From Corbicula japonica (lineage: Eukaryota > Mollusca > Bivalvia > Venerida > Cyrenidae), in the NCBI GenBank assembly GCA_038501625.1, contig JAZAYU010000366.1:310001-374000 (forward strand): a stretch of DNA of 64,000 bases. Reading direction: 5' to 3'. Both the position numbers and the translations under genes were made by a program. A model generated the notes under the pieces. It made no database searches, was not told the origin of the DNA, and saw only the letters and a list, made by a program, of their open reading frames with translations. This document shows positions 24,503 through 37,636 of the stretch, piece after piece (the stretch's first letter is position 1; each line of letters starts with the position of its first letter).

Positions 24503-25154
24503 CTAAAGCAAAAGAAAATTAATTATGAAACATTTTATTAAGCCAGCTTTCCAATCTTTACATCATTGTTAAAACCGTATTTGAATGACGTAACAACACA
24601 ATACAAAAATTTAGATTTTAAAATGATTTAATTGTTGATAAAATTACCTTGATTTTATGAAAGTTTTGATGAAATCTCAAACATTACTTTGTGGCCAGGT
24701 CATGAAAATTTCATTGAGTCTTATTCGAGTCTGCACATTGTAATTGACAGTGGAATATGCTACATTAACCAATGCCCTAACTACACCGATAGTGGCTCTC
24801 TAATTGTAATCTCTCAGCGTGGATTCTGGGTATCATTTTCGAACTAAACATTTCATTTATTTTATGAACTAACTATTAATTTCCCAACATGCTTTTGTAA
24901 ACTACTGACAGCAAACATAAGAAACGAAATCGTCAGCGAATATTTTCCGTAAAAAAAGGTTCGTGTCTCTTTAATTAAATATGGATTCAAACGTTTCCAT
25001 GCAAATATTCAAATATGCCATTGCGAAGCGGTTAGACAGATGATGTTTCAGAAGTTTAAGCCGGTTTCGGTATAACCTCATTACAAAAGCTACGGTCGAT
25101 TTTGTAACTTTCGTTTTACATCACCCCGATTAAATTCATTGATTTATGAAAAGG

Positions 25155-25360
25155 GTGAAATATGCATATCGGGAATTGCCACCTTCAGAACAAAAGAGCC
25201 TCCCCACACAGTTATGAGAGAGAGAGAGAGAGAGTGAGCATGGTTAATTACATTATCAGTTTCAAAAAAGACACCACAAATATTAACAAAAATGAGAACC
25301 CGAGGGGTTACCGCCTTGGAACGGTCAGTGGCAAACGGTCAAATTGCCACTTGGAGTTTT
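25155..25360 (+). repeat. Dispersed repeat family R2, copy 2 (long form)
   Basis: It starts GTGAAATATGCATATCGGGA, passes through GCCTCCCCACACAG and a (GA)n tail ending GAGCATGG, and extends into GACACCACAAATATTAAC and GGGGTTACCGCCT. The same extension is seen in the inverted copy at 61832-62308. It lies in intron 4 of gene B. Confidence 0.65.
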
Positions 25361-26283
25361 ATGGCAATTTCATTAAAATAATAAATAATTATATATTTTA
25401 TTATGTTTCAACTGTTAAGGGTGTGCTCAGATTACATGAGGAGAAACAAATTATGGGTGTATTGGTTAAGTGTATGCTTGAATTATGTTAAATGCTGAGA
25501 TATAGCTATTTCGCACGGCAATTTGCAAGTCTATATTCTTGATAGTCTGGTGGTCCAAGAGTAAGAATGGAACAGCAATGAATCTCAATTAAACCCACAG
25601 AGAAATAATGTGTTTTAAAACTGATCGTTCGTGGAGTAGTCACGCTAATTCCCGGTCTCGTTATTCGTGTTTCACGATCTTAAGTTTTCGAAGCTAGCTG
25701 TCTGGCTCGCTTTTGACATAGCTGTTCAATCCGATTAATCCGATTAACATACGGTTTCAGCAAGCTCTTTTTCCCGCATATCTTTTTCCCTTATAGTTTT
25801 TAGTGTTACTGTAGTCCTGTAATTACAACGTTTTTGCTACTGGACAACACCATGAGCATCAACTTGCAGTTTAGTGGGCAATTAAAGTAATCGTTTTGGT
25901 CCTGTTGTTGATTTCCACATTTCTAAATTTAAAATGATGTCAAAGGTTACTCTGTGTCTACTCTTTATTGTTTTCACGTAAATAATATCATTTCATGACC
26001 AGTTGCATATGCTGTAAAGTTTGAGTTTTTCTAATATAGAAAAGCTTTTAAGATATCTCATTAAACTGAAAATACACTTAATAAGTGATCTAGAATATTA
26101 ATGCTACGTTCCTAGGCGGAAACACATCAAGTTTTCTTTTTCGTTGTTTGTGGTAGAGTTTTATTTGAAGATGATCATTTTATTAATAATGCTCTCGTTT
26201 TTTCTTCTTTTTTGAACTTTGTTTGAAAGCTAAGTTTGTGTTGTTGTTTTTTAATCCGAATAGGTCTAACAGAATTTATTTAC

Positions 26284-26539
26284 CCACATCCGCCGCAGCT
26301 AATAGCAGGCAAAGCAATCGATGTTATTTTCTTATTATCTGCTATCTTAAGGCTTTTAATAACAACTTCTTCCAAATGACTTTCCTCATTGTTAGTGCCT
26401 CCCTTCCAAACCGGTGCCACAACATGCACGATGAAGTCCGCTTTTAATGTTCCGGCCGGAGATAAAAATATTTCACCCATGGAATGTTTTCCATCTTTTG
26501 TTATCTTCTTTTTACAGGCTTCAATGACAACTAATCTTC
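26284..26539 (-). CDS. Gene B exon 4: middle of macrodomain 1
   Basis: GRLVVIEACKKKITKDGKHS is followed by GEIFLSPAGTLKADFIVHVV and ITSIALPAISCGG, standard macrodomain strands. The acceptor AAG at 26540-26541 gives the phase-matched join aaa g|ga aga with exon 3. The donor is GTGG/GTAAAT at 26283. Confidence 0.87.
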
Positions 26540-27122
26540 CTTCAAAAGTAAAGTTACGAAACACTTAAATAAAATGTTTGACTTCAGATTTTCGATTAAG
26601 AAAGAAACATTTGCAAGTTGTCTTAAAATATGAAGATCTGTCTTCCTCGAGACGATAAACTCTAGGATAACGGACTGGTGGAGCCAAAAATAAACGTGAT
26701 TTTACTAGATACATTGAGCGACAATGATTTCATCATCGAATAATAAGTATAACAATTAGCTTTTAAGATACCAGCAAAAACTTTTAGGCAAGTGTTGGCG
26801 AACGTTCAATGGCTTAAAATATAATAGGTGGTTCATTATTCAATGTTTTGTGTAAACAAAGCAATTGTTTTCATAGCCGCCGCTCATAAAAAAATGTGTA
26901 AACTATTTTTCTTAAAATATACAAAACAGCATCAAATTCAATAAATGAACCTCTAGCAAAAACGATTGAAAGTTAACTTTTTACTACAAAATGACAACAT
27001 TAGAAATATAGTTATCAGCCAGTTAATACAAATTTATGTCTCATTTGTGTAGCTATTTTGCTATTTAATCAATGTAGTTTATTTTGATCCTATCATTCAA
27101 AACTAATTAGAGCAGAATTTAC

Positions 27123-28853
27123 CTTTCTTTGTTTTGACTTTACCAAAACCTTCGCCATGACCGAGGTTTTCATCCGTAGTTACGGAAAGATCTGAAATAT
27201 CACCTACAACTACATAAATTTTCCTATAATAGTTTTCTTTACAGATTGCCTTGATAGTAATGCTATTCCCAAAAACATCATGTGGAGGAATTAATTCGTA
27301 TCTCCTTTTAACCTCCTCCTCAGATGCTTCGCCTTTTACTGAAATCACACAAGGCATTGGACTTTCAATTGTACTTAAGCTATCTTTTCCTTTTTGTGAT
27401 CGTATATGTTCCTCTAAACCGGGTTTTTCAATTGTGTGCTCCCTTTGTTTTATTTTCCCAATCAGTTCATTAATTTTAGCTTTAGCTGTGTTAAGCCCGT
27501 CCACTGTACCTTTGACAACGAAACCAGCATAATTTTCAAAGAAAGTTATCTGAACATAACATTCTTGAAGATTTTTACACAAATCAGTAATTTCATATTT
27601 GTGTTTTGTTTCAATCAGTCGTTGCACGTCTCTGTCACAACGTACTATGTCTTCATGCACAGTGTTAAGGCGCAAGAACTTCTTTACTTTGTCCAAAAGG
27701 TCAGTAAATATCTCATCAGTTGTACAGATTATCACTTTTGTCAAATTACGGTCGACTGTAACGTGTGATTTTCCAACATATTTTGAATGCCATTCCTCGA
27801 CTTGGTCCGTCCACTTTTCAGAATTTACGACTATTGATGAAGCTTTCGAGAGCCCGACACTTTCTTCCTTAATAGATGTCTTAATTATATTAACGCATCG
27901 ATCGATGGTTTCATTTGATGAACTTAAAATTACCAAGGTCTCATTTTTGATTTCCCATACAGCAGCGACTTGTTGTTTTTTCAATTTACCAGCTATGAAA
28001 TACTTTACTTCTTTCGACTGATATAATTCCTGCGATAGGGAAGACAAACCGTCAATACGTCTTTCGACAAATGTGCTCTTCATTTCATACATTTGCAATT
28101 TGGCGTCTCTGACATTTGCCATCAGGCCTTCAAACAGAATTTCGTTCTTCATTTTGTTTATTTGCACTTTTAGGTCTGGAAACATGTGTTCCATCTTATT
28201 TGGGAATTTATCGGCCAGAAGCATTTGTGTCTCAAGAGGCCGAAGACTTGTCATTGTCTCTTGCACGTTTTGTTTTTCTAGTTCAGCTTCATCCATTATT
28301 TTCTTTACTATTTCATTTACATCCTTTGCGAGAACTTCGGCTTCTCCTTTCGTTCCAACAACTGATATGACACATTCTGTTTTATCAGTAATAATGGCCA
28401 CAGCCTCTGGATTTTCAATGGAGATACCTTGAAGCTCTTCCATTACTTTCTTCCAAAGATCCTGAAGAACATTAATTCGGCGAACAGTTATGCCATTGAA
28501 AAAATCGTCTAGATTTTTTATAGCACAGTCCTTCCAAGTTTTCACCAGTTTAAAGCAGTCTTTCACATCTTTTGATAATGTACATTGCAACATGATTCCC
28601 CCTGATTCAGAAGACCATTCAACAACAGTATGACAGTCCAGCATTTGCCTTTCTAAAGAAGCTTTATTCGTCTTCGCAAATTGAAGGAACTTTATTTTCT
28701 GAGCGTCTGCTGCTTTATATAAAACTGGTTCTGGAATCTGCAACTTTCTTTCTCCTATTTCTCCTTCTGGCCTCCCGAGACATTTCTGGTACCTTTTCAC
28801 ATCCAAAAGCTGGTCATTTAAAGGGTGATTCTTTGTCAACACACTTTCAACAT
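27123..28853 (-). CDS. Gene B exon 3: large KH-like exon and degenerate start of macrodomain 1
   Basis: This 577-codon exon is uninterrupted. It opens DVESVLTKNHPLNDQLLDVK, continuing the RRM of exon 2, then the PEPV-type strand that follows RRMs in PARP14, then a series of alternating beta and helix segments (for example VVEWSSESGGIMLQC, VAAVWEIKNETLVI, YVGKSHVTVDRNLTKVI) that look like tandem KH-like repeats. It ends IYVVVGDISDLSVTTDENLG, entering macrodomain 1, where the usual IVNxAN loop is missing. The acceptor TTTTTTAAG lies at 28854 and the donor AAAG/GTAAAT at 27122. Such KH-like arrays may bind nucleic acid or partner DTX3L-like proteins in vertebrates; the function here is inferred. 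Confidence 0.92.
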
Positions 28854-28917
28854 CTTAAAAAACAGAAACATATATTTATTTCACGCAGTACTTTCAACAA
28901 TTTTGAAAAAAGGATCG

Positions 28918-29335
28918 TGATAATTTTGTAATTGTGATTACATGGAAAAGAAATTTGATAGCCACCGAACACGACAAATATCGTAATAATCGGTATTATT
29001 AGGCCTGTTCATGGATAGAAATACAAATGCATATTAATGTCCTCACTCAACAGACCCGTGTTGAGCGCTACTCAATAGTTACACAAATATACAAAGATGG
29101 TCAATTGTAACAGAACTAATTGAATGTGCGGGGAGGGTTTTTACAGACGCCACAAAAGTAACGCTACTATGATAATTAAATAGATAGAAAAGATTTTGAA
29201 AGACACCAAACATGACAAATGGCAAAATTTGCAGGTTCTGTTTGATAAAGCCTGTTCATGGGCAGTAATGGAAATGCATATCACTACCCACTCCGCCTAG
29301 CCCCGGGTTGAGCGCTATTCAAAATGTACACCTCT
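28918..29335. repeat. Tandem duplication, unit about 247 bp
   Basis: GCCTGTTCATGG, AATGCATAT and GGGTTGAGCGCTA-like blocks occur at 29003 onwards and again at 29250 onwards in the same order. Preceding GACACCAAACATGACAAAT-like blocks also match. It lies just upstream of exon 3 on the gene strand. Confidence 0.6.
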
Positions 29336-31352
29336 TTCTTTCAACACAGAATAGAATCAATCCTCCAAAAGCCGGGGTTTATTGTCACAAAACAATGTTT
29401 TCTCTTTGGTGTTAAGCATGTCAAGTGAAATGCTATGAAATTTTGAGATGATCGCTCAAGAGAGTAAAGAACCATCGAACAGTTCCGGATATTTTTTTAT
29501 TCTACTAACGTCGAATTTGAAGAAATTGATATAACAAACTTTAACATTCTGCAAAGAAATGATGAATTTGCATAACAAAATTTTTTGTCGAACAATAGAA
29601 TCGTAGTCTATTCGAAATTATTTCGAAAAAAGGGGAAACAAATACAATTGTTATAAACAATTATTTTACTAACACAATTTGTAATTTTTCGATATGTTAA
29701 GGTCGTTTAATACATTTAATTTACTTTATACTCGTAGATTTTTTTATTTTATCATTTTGTAGAAAACAAGATTGCTGATTCTTAATATAAAAAGAAATAA
29801 GGGGGTTAAGTTTTCGTTTCTGTGCCATGATCCATTATATGACCCTACTGTCTGAGGCATGTCTCAGGCGGAAGCACACCTTATTTTTCAAAGACTTAGG
29901 GATTTGTGACAAAGTATATAAACAGAAAAGAATAACATAAACACTTTTTCCTTCCAAAAGAAAATGTAAAATCCTTTTCTATTGTAAAATATTATATAAC
30001 ATTAAATATATATTTTAGTTGGCGGTCATCGTGTATGACATCGGCGCGAAATTATGAAAATATGATTGGTATTTCACGCCCCGTCGTACGCCGACGTCAT
30101 GTGGACGTTTGACGTCAATTGATTTGAACTTGTACGGAAGTAAAATAAGAGAGTCTGGTGTGTAAGAATCCAAAATTCGGTAAATTAATTATTTTGTGCT
30201 AGCTTTGTTACTTATAGGATTTTGTTTTATCAATAAACATTCGGCATTTATATCCAAGTTAACTTAATTTATTATTTTAGATGTTTAATGTTTTGAAAAT
30301 AAAATAAATTAGTAATTAACCTACAGATGTTAACACTATTGTATTTTTATTAAGTCGCCATTATACGGCAAAAGCGTTGCCGCTTATATTTAACACGAAA
30401 TTTTTTAAAAACAATGCAATTTATTGAAAAAAAAAACTAATTGTGATTAGTTAGAGGGATATTTACCCGTGTCCTTTTCTTGCGGCCATTTTTTCCGGAA
30501 GTTATTTTTTTTATAAAGATATTTAAACGGTCCCTTCCATTTATGAAAATTTTAACCATTTTCGATGTTCGTCATAAGTAAGCAAGACACTACTGAAATT
30601 AAATTATCCCACAAAAAATTTGTTTTCCTCGGTTCAATGTATTTCGTTCTCAAACAGAACGCCGGCATGATTATTTTGCTACACAGCCAAACAACGTTGT
30701 TTGCTAATAACCCGATTCCCGTTAAGGTCCGTGTAACGGTGTACATCTGCTGAACACTAGACTCTTGCGATACCGCACACTAGACTCTAGCTATACCGAA
30801 ATAGTGGCATACCATTTTTTGTGGTTAAAATATCTACTGCAGTGTACAATTAATTGAAAATATTTTATGTCATGAAAATAACACATTTTTCTGTACATTG
30901 ACAATCATTTCAAATCTGTTGCATGGGAGTTTCAGCCACGATCATTCTAAGACTAAGGCATTAGAGCATTTGTAATTCTTTGGCCTATAGTCGTCCTATT
31001 AATGTAAATGTGAGGATAAATATGCAGGTCGATTCCATCACTTAAATTGCTTATTTTATTTTTTATTATCATTTTATAACAAATTTTAATACATGCAAAT
31101 ATGTAAACTTAACAAGTCATTCTTTTTATTAACAGAATTTTAAGAATAAATTGCACCATTTTGAATGAGCATAGTTACACATTAAATCCAAGTGTTATTG
31201 CATAAGACCAAAACACTTTTAATGCTATAAATGACAAAGTGTACAACTAATTGACACTTCAATATAAACAGAACATAGTTACTCAGCAAGTAATAAAACA
31301 ACCAGACAAAACATACAAAATTTTACACCAAAACTGAATCAATTTGAATTAA

Positions 31353-31890
31353 ATGAACACTGAAGTTCCGCAAATCCAAAAATTACGGAAAAATAAAAAT
31401 ATAAGCACAAGCCAGTCATTTGATTTCACAAACTTTAAAGGCCACTGCAAAAATAAGTGTATTAATGGAGTTCAGTATTCAAATATTGATGTTCCAGGGA
31501 ATGGCAACTGTTTTTTGTTTCATTGTCTCAGCATGGAGTTGTTTCTAAAACCTTTCACTACAGGATTATGATCTGCAACCATATAACTGAGAACTGGGTT
31601 CTGTGGAAAGATATTGCTACTGTCACTCATGGCCTAACCAATGTTTCCATCACTCCGTATACAATTCAATGATTCTAAGAAATGTCTGGGCAAAAATGTG
31701 TGAGATTAAAGCTGCATGTGATATTTTGCAAAATAACATTGATACATTGTTAAAGAGAATATCAAATATCAATGTTAATATGCATAGCCAGACACGATAC
31801 ACATATCAATCATACACACCATTAACAAAAGCAAACAAAAATACTATTCGTTTATTCGAGAACTCGTCGCCCAACTATTATAGTGCTCTA
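31353..31890 (+). pseudogene. Decayed OTU-type cysteine protease domain
   Basis: The first frame has NIDVPGNGNCFLFHCLSMEL, matching the OTU catalytic loop (D-G-N-C-hydrophobic) with its cysteine. A shifted frame continues MICNHITENWVLWKDI, and a third has EIKAACDILQNNI followed by IRLFENSSPNYYSAL, which fits the end of an OTU domain with the catalytic His position replaced. At least two frameshifts and stops break it. OTU domains occur in deubiquitinases and are also carried by some animal transposons such as Helitrons. The absence of introns and the repeat-rich intron location favour a mobile-element or retrocopy origin, but that is inference. Confidence 0.55.
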
Positions 31891-32916
31891 TCTCCATTGT
31901 TTTTCAAAATCGAGATTTTTACATGTATGAAATCGTGAACACTTGTTCTACGTCATGGCATCATCTTAATTCAGATATCTAGGTCACAAAAGGAGTTACC
32001 GCGTAACATTTTGCTCTATCTCCATTATTTTTACATCTTTGTAACAGTTATATTGCTTTACCTCCTGGAGTTAGAGTGATTCACTGCTTAATTTTTTTCC
32101 AACCAATAAAACACTTACTTTTCCAACATGTGACTACTTTATGTCTTGGCATTGCAATGCTCTATGTCCTGTTTGATAAATGGAATATTGCTCTATGTGC
32201 GACTCGGCCAATAGAAAACGGTTATTTAAACCTGATTAAACCAAACATCGTAGAATTTAGAAGAATAAAAACTTGAAGTCAATGCTGATGCTTACAAACA
32301 ATGTGTGCTTACAAACTGTGCAAACTGTAACTGTTAAGCTCAAATCAATGTTATCTATGCTACAGATCACTTTCAGTACGATTGTTTCTGCTTGTAAATT
32401 ACCTAATCTTAAAACAAAACAAAGCAAACATGATAAAATGTAAAACAATTTCTAACAACCACACTGTTGGTACTTTGTAAAATAACTATGTTCATGTCAT
32501 TTTCTTACTTAATGAATGTTTATTTTTGTTTGACTGTTAAGTTGTTGTTGTTTCATCTTAAATGTTAAAATACTGTTTAAATTTTCATTAAAAAGTTTTT
32601 AAATCAAAGTCAAATGTATTTTCTTTTCGCCGAAGTTCTTAAACGCAGCTATATTTATACAAAATGATGCTATAGTTAAAGATTATATCATTATAGGACC
32701 CACATTTAAAGTCATTTGAAGTTTTCAACTCACACAACAGTAAGAAGTTTTGTGAAAATAGTTTATTTCAGATACCTGGATCAAATTAACGTCAAACACC
32801 TTTGAACTCTTATTGTCATTTTATAACACCATACTCACATTTAATACCGTTGTACTTGAAAAAAGTTAATTGTATTCTGGGCATGTATCGGACTTGCACA
32901 CAGAAAAACAATCCTT

Positions 32917-32963
32917 AAAGCCAACTTCACACTGTCCTTGTGCATGCCCTGGTGCGTGCCGGT
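32917..32963 (+). repeat. Solo terminus related to the 33009-33652 element
   Basis: CCAACTTCACACTGTCCTTG followed by TGCATGCCC and CGTGCCGGTT resembles the left end at 33009-33071 (TAGTTCACACTGTCCCTGTA, then CCCGGTTT), placed just outside it in the same orientation. Confidence 0.4.
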
Positions 32964-33008
32964 TATTTGTAGCCAGTGGACCGGAATAAACCGGCAAGAT
33001 TTATCGGG

Positions 33009-33652
33009 TTATAAGCCTAGTTCACACTGTCCCTGTATACAACCCCGATGTATCCCGGTTTAGACACTAGGGCAGCTGCGAACACAACCAAGCGACGCTG
33101 AGAAAACCCGCATTGAATCGGGGTGAATGAAATTTAAATATGAAATCATGGTTTAAATATGGCTTCCGAGATTGAATCGGCACCCACCGGGTTGCACGGT
33201 AGCCTTGGCTCCACCGTTAATTTATCGGTATTCACCAGCTGCTACCATGCCAATCCTTTGTTCGACCAGCACAAGTCAGGGCTATGTCGGCTCTCCTCTG
33301 TGACACACCGTGGTCAAACCAAGTCACTTGATCTCCACCTTTGACACATCAAATAGCGGTTTACTATGGTTTCAACTGGTGGTCTTGCGGTGGAGAGACG
33401 ATTTACGCCGAAAGAGCTAAAGTGATGCCACAGATCTTCTCCAGAATAAACCGACAATTTTTGCGCTCCAGGTAAGTTCCGGTTCTATTAAACATCACCA
33501 GGGTAACTAACCGGTGATCGCCTATTTGAACGGTTTAACCTTTTCAAAGCGGTACTTCCCGGCGTCGCTAAGGTTGTGATCCCCTATGGACCCGGTGTCA
33601 AAACCGGGACGCACATGGGCTGTAAAACGTGGCATTGTGAAAAAGGCTGAAT
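33009..33652. mobile_element. Non-autonomous DNA transposon with about 60-bp terminal inverted repeats
   Basis: The left end TTATAAGCCTAGTTCACACT continues to ATCCCGGTTTAGACAC. The right end reads, in inverse, TTATTCAGCCTTTTTCACAA continuing to GTCCCGGTTTTGACACC. The interior is richer in G and C than its surroundings and has no convincing protein. The short frame at 33159-33344 shows no domain. Confidence 0.6.
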
Positions 33653-35540
33653 AAATCAATGTTTTTTAACAAATTTTACTATTATATCGTAGTAAAAACA
33701 AATAGCCCTTTGTTCATTTTTGTGAACGATATTTGCTCTTTGTCCCGATAGAGCAAAGTATCTTTAACAAATTAATTAAATTTTTTATCAAATGCTCTAT
33801 CTCCAAACACAAATATATAAATATTTTTTTATTCAATGCAAAATATAAATAAATAACTTCATATTCAAAATCTTCACGGAAAATTGATTATTCTCATATA
33901 TTTTCTTTTTAATATAAGATGAAAAATAAAGGAGATACGGGCGTCTAAAACTTTAGAAGCAGTTTTCTCGAAAACTTGAAATTGGTAGTTAGAGCATCGT
34001 TCCATTCAGGCGACGAACTGTGGAACAACCATTTTACAGTGCTGCATGAAAGCGTTCAAAGATTCCAGAATATATATGTAGTTCATGATGGACACATGAT
34101 CAATAAAAGAAATAAAATGTAACATTTGGGAGACTCCTCAATATCAGAGTCCAGCTTAAAACATGTATTGTTTTGATCCTCTCCTCTGGACTTGGGTTTG
34201 TTCAGTTGTCATTGGTCTCTGAAAAAAATTCCTGGCTTGCGTATTTTTCTACCACAATGATTCTGCATATGATTCCGACTGTGTGCTTGTAATTCATTAC
34301 CTTAAAATCGATTAAGGTGCTTTCCTGACAACTGCATCTTTGCAATTTATTTTTTTTCTTTTTTTTATAATATAAAGACTGGTGTTATGACATTCTTATT
34401 TCAGGTTGGTTCCAGCACTGCTGACTGCACCAAGTATTATGTTTTCTAATTGTGAATTAATGGTGTGTTCAATGCTACTTGTATTAAATGGATCCCTAAG
34501 TCCAGTCAAGATCAAAGATAGGTTGAAAAAAAGAATTCTACAATCAGAAGTCAAGGAAAGTGAACTATATCAATGAAGTTGTTTTATTTGGAAAACGCTT
34601 TTGCCGTACCTAGGCATAGCCTAATTCATATTATAAATAGTTTTATAAGTGTAAAAATATATGTCCAACAGGGTCATAAAATTATTTGTAAATTAAAGAG
34701 TTATTGTTTTAATAGCATTAGATAAAATACTTAGCGTAGATGTAAAATTGTAACCGTGAGTGATTGATGTTTGTATGAAATATTGTGTAATTATTATTGT
34801 TTTGAGAGAATCGTCATCATCATCGGCAAAATATCCTAATACAGGATAAAAGACGCATCTCTCGTTATCTTAGCAGCGGACTTCCCTTGTTTATCTTTTC
34901 AATAAAATGTTTTCTCATAACAAATGAAATGCATACAATGATAAACTTGTTATTGTTAATTTATTCGGACAATTTGACCCAATTTCCGCGGCAAATAAAA
35001 TACATGTTTTTTGCATTATTTTCAAATTTTCTAAAAAAAAACTGTTTCATAGATTTTGAAATTGTTTACATATAGATAAATATGGATATAAAATTATTTT
35101 AAAATTTTTTACATATACACAAAAATTGATATAAAATTATATGGATAACGTGTTATTTTTAATGAAGTTGCTTAAGTTACCCAGCTGGAAGTAGAGTTTC
35201 CGCAAAATTCTTTAGAAGCCAATATATACTTACAGAGTACAGTTACAGACTGAGTTATTTAGTACAAATGTACTCTGCTTATTAATAAGCTATTTCAAAG
35301 AAATTTAAGTTACAAGTTATAACAATCGAAAACTGAAACTCTTATCTAATTAGCTTGTTATGTGACAGTTTCATGTACTTGTTAATAGGAATAGCAAGAT
35401 TCTTTCACACATCCAAAACATTTTTCTAAAATTTTCGAATACTAAACCAACATGGTAACGCATACAGCAATGTCAAAAACTATTATAAAATACGCAAGGA
35501 AAATCAATATTAGCATACGTACAAAATCTTCACATACATG

Positions 35541-35772
35541 TTTAACCGTTTACTTCATAGATACACCTTCATTGCGTGGGCGGACAGTGTAGATCCGCCG
35601 CCACATTCATTCCATCATATTAGAATCTACACTGTTTGCTTAAAGATTCATTAGATCACTTTTGACGAAGAGGTGATAAGTGAAGTTCCAGTTCAGACAT
35701 CACAGCTGAGCCTGTTGATCTGGATCTTCACTGGTTGCATCTGTGTTTAAACATCTATACATGGAATAAAGG
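35541..35772. mobile_element. Diverged copy of the TTAA-flanked MITE family
   Basis: The start TTTAACCGTTTACTTCATAG, then TTCATTGCGTGGGCGGACAG and TGTAGATCC, resembles the inverse of the right half of the 43715-43948 element. TCTGGATCTTCACTGGTTGC matches its interior. Ends and target sites are eroded. Confidence 0.5.
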
Positions 35773-36326
35773 AATACACCAACATTTTACCAATACACAA
35801 AAATATACAGTGTAATATAAGTTTTTGCTGGTTCTGAACCAAAATTATAACAATAATCTGCAAATTATTTGTATCTTGTATCATAGATTTAATTTGAATT
35901 TTCAAGCACTATAAGTGTGATTTAAAAAATAATTACTTGCAATTATATTTGTATACAATCAGTAGTGTCACATGGCCGCTTTTATTTGAATAAATTACAC
36001 ATGAAAACCAGTATAATTTTATATGGTAAATTGATTTTGTCAAAAAGAATACTTATACAGATTCTTCACTTCCTTGTGATTCGCTTTGGTGTGTATGTAA
36101 GCTAATTTACTGCATATGTTTCACTTAAATCGAAAATCGCTGATGTTTAATTGGTTTCTATAGGTGAACGCAATACGATTATAAAAGATGCTAAGTATGT
36201 TCTGATTGTGAACTGTAGTTAAACCTAGTACACACAACATGAAGCTCGTGGTTTCATTTGTGTATTTATGACAAAATCATTAAAACAAGTATAATAACTA
36301 GATGGGGTTTTTTTTGTGAAAAACGC

Positions 36327-37636
36327 ATGTCTCCCCCATGCGCCCTATTGAAGGAAGGCCAAAGAAGAGATATCACTTGTTTGAAACGGAAGCCTGTGTC
36401 ATTTATAATGGTATAAAGAACATGTATATAAATTAACATATGTATGGTCAAAGACCCCAAAATCAATAGGAGTCCTCTACTCAATAAGGACATCCATCGT
36501 ATGAAGTTTGAAGGCTCTGGGTGAAATAGAACTCCTGTTATTGAGCGGAAACGGTTTTCACTCTTCGAGCTCCAGTGACCTTGACCTTTGACCTACTGAC
36601 CCCCAAATCAATATGGTTCTTTTACTCATTAAGGGCTATCACCGTATGAAGTTTGAAGGCTCTGGGTCAAAGGTTACTCGTGTTATTCAGCGGAAACGGT
36701 TTTCACTATTCGGGCCCTGTGGCCTTGACCTTTGACCTACAGACCCCAAAATCAATAGGGTTCTTCTACTCAATAAGGGCCATCACCCTGTGAAGTTTGA
36801 ATGCTGTAGGCCAAACGGAACTCCAATTATTGAGCGGAAACGAAGTGTGGCAGACGGACAGACGGACAGGGCAAAAACAATATGTATCCCCCAGAGAGGG
36901 GGGAGACATAATTAAGTCGAATGTTCATTTCGACAAGTATGCATCACACAGAAAAGCCCATGCTCATAACCAGACACCCATCACAGAAAAGCCCATGCTC
37001 ATACCCAGACAACCAGAACCCATAAATTATCTATCTCGGGCCCCTATGACCTTGACCTTTGACCTACTGACCCCAAAATCAATAGGATTCTTCTACTTAA
37101 TAAGGGCTATCACCCTATGAAGTTTGAAGGCTCTGGGTCAAAGGGTACTCGAGCTATTGAACGGAAACGGTTCACTCTTCGGGCCCCTGTGACCTTGACC
37201 TTTGACCTACTGATCCCATAATCAATAGAATTCTTCTACTCAATAAGGGCTATCATCCTATGAAGTTTGAATGCTCTGGGTCAAAGGGTACTCGAGTTAA
37301 TGAGCGAAAGCGGTTTTCATTCTTCGGGTCCCTGTGACCTTGACCTTTGGCCTACTGACCCCAAAATCAATAGGGTTCTTTGACTCAATAAGGGCTATCA
37401 CCGTATGAGCGGAAACGGTTTTCACACTTCGGGCCCCTGTGACCTTGACCTTTGACCTACTGACCCCAAAATCAACAGGGTTCTTCTACTTAATAAGGGC
37501 TGTCACCCTAAGTTTGAATGCTCCGGGTCAAAGGGTACTCCAGTTATTGAGCGGAAACGAAGTGTGACAGACGGACAGACACACGGACAGGGCAAAAACA
37601 ATATGTCTACCCCAGAGGGTGGGGGGGAGACCTAAT
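36327..37636. repeat. Satellite/element with repeated TGACCTTGACCTTTGACCT units
   Basis: Six units, spaced mostly 143-144 bases, share GAGCGGAAACGGTTTTCAC, the TGACCT block, CTACTGACCCCAAAATCAAT and CTCAATAAGGGC. Two of the ends carry the same module (GACGGACAG, GGGCAAAAACAATATGT, then CCCCAGAG and a G run, at 36850-36914 and 37568-37636). The left border ATGTCTCCCCC is inverse to the right GGGGGAGAC. This suggests an element bounded by short inverted repeats that captured or amplified a tandem unit. A foreign insert (about 36913-37035) with its own 40-base direct repeat splits the array. Confidence 0.75.
36576..37458 (-). promoter_or_regulatory. Array of DR1-type nuclear-receptor consensus sites
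   Basis: On the minus strand, which is the strand of gene B, the units read AGGTCAAAGGTCA, a perfect direct repeat with one-base spacing. The sites are 36582-36594, 36726-36738, 37053-37065, 37196-37208 and 37446-37458. A sixth at 37340-37352 has one half-site mutated. Most are followed by a further AGGTCA with no spacing. DR1 is the HNF4/RXR/COUP-TF consensus. Occupancy is untested; the motif may simply be part of the repeat. Confidence 0.5.

Noticed and set aside
33159..33344. 61-codon plus frame.
   Set aside because: It lies inside the TIR element at 33009-33652 and shows no domain.
36797..37120. 107-codon plus frame across the DR1 satellite.
   Set aside because: It is a product of repeat sequence and the foreign insert, and shows no domain.
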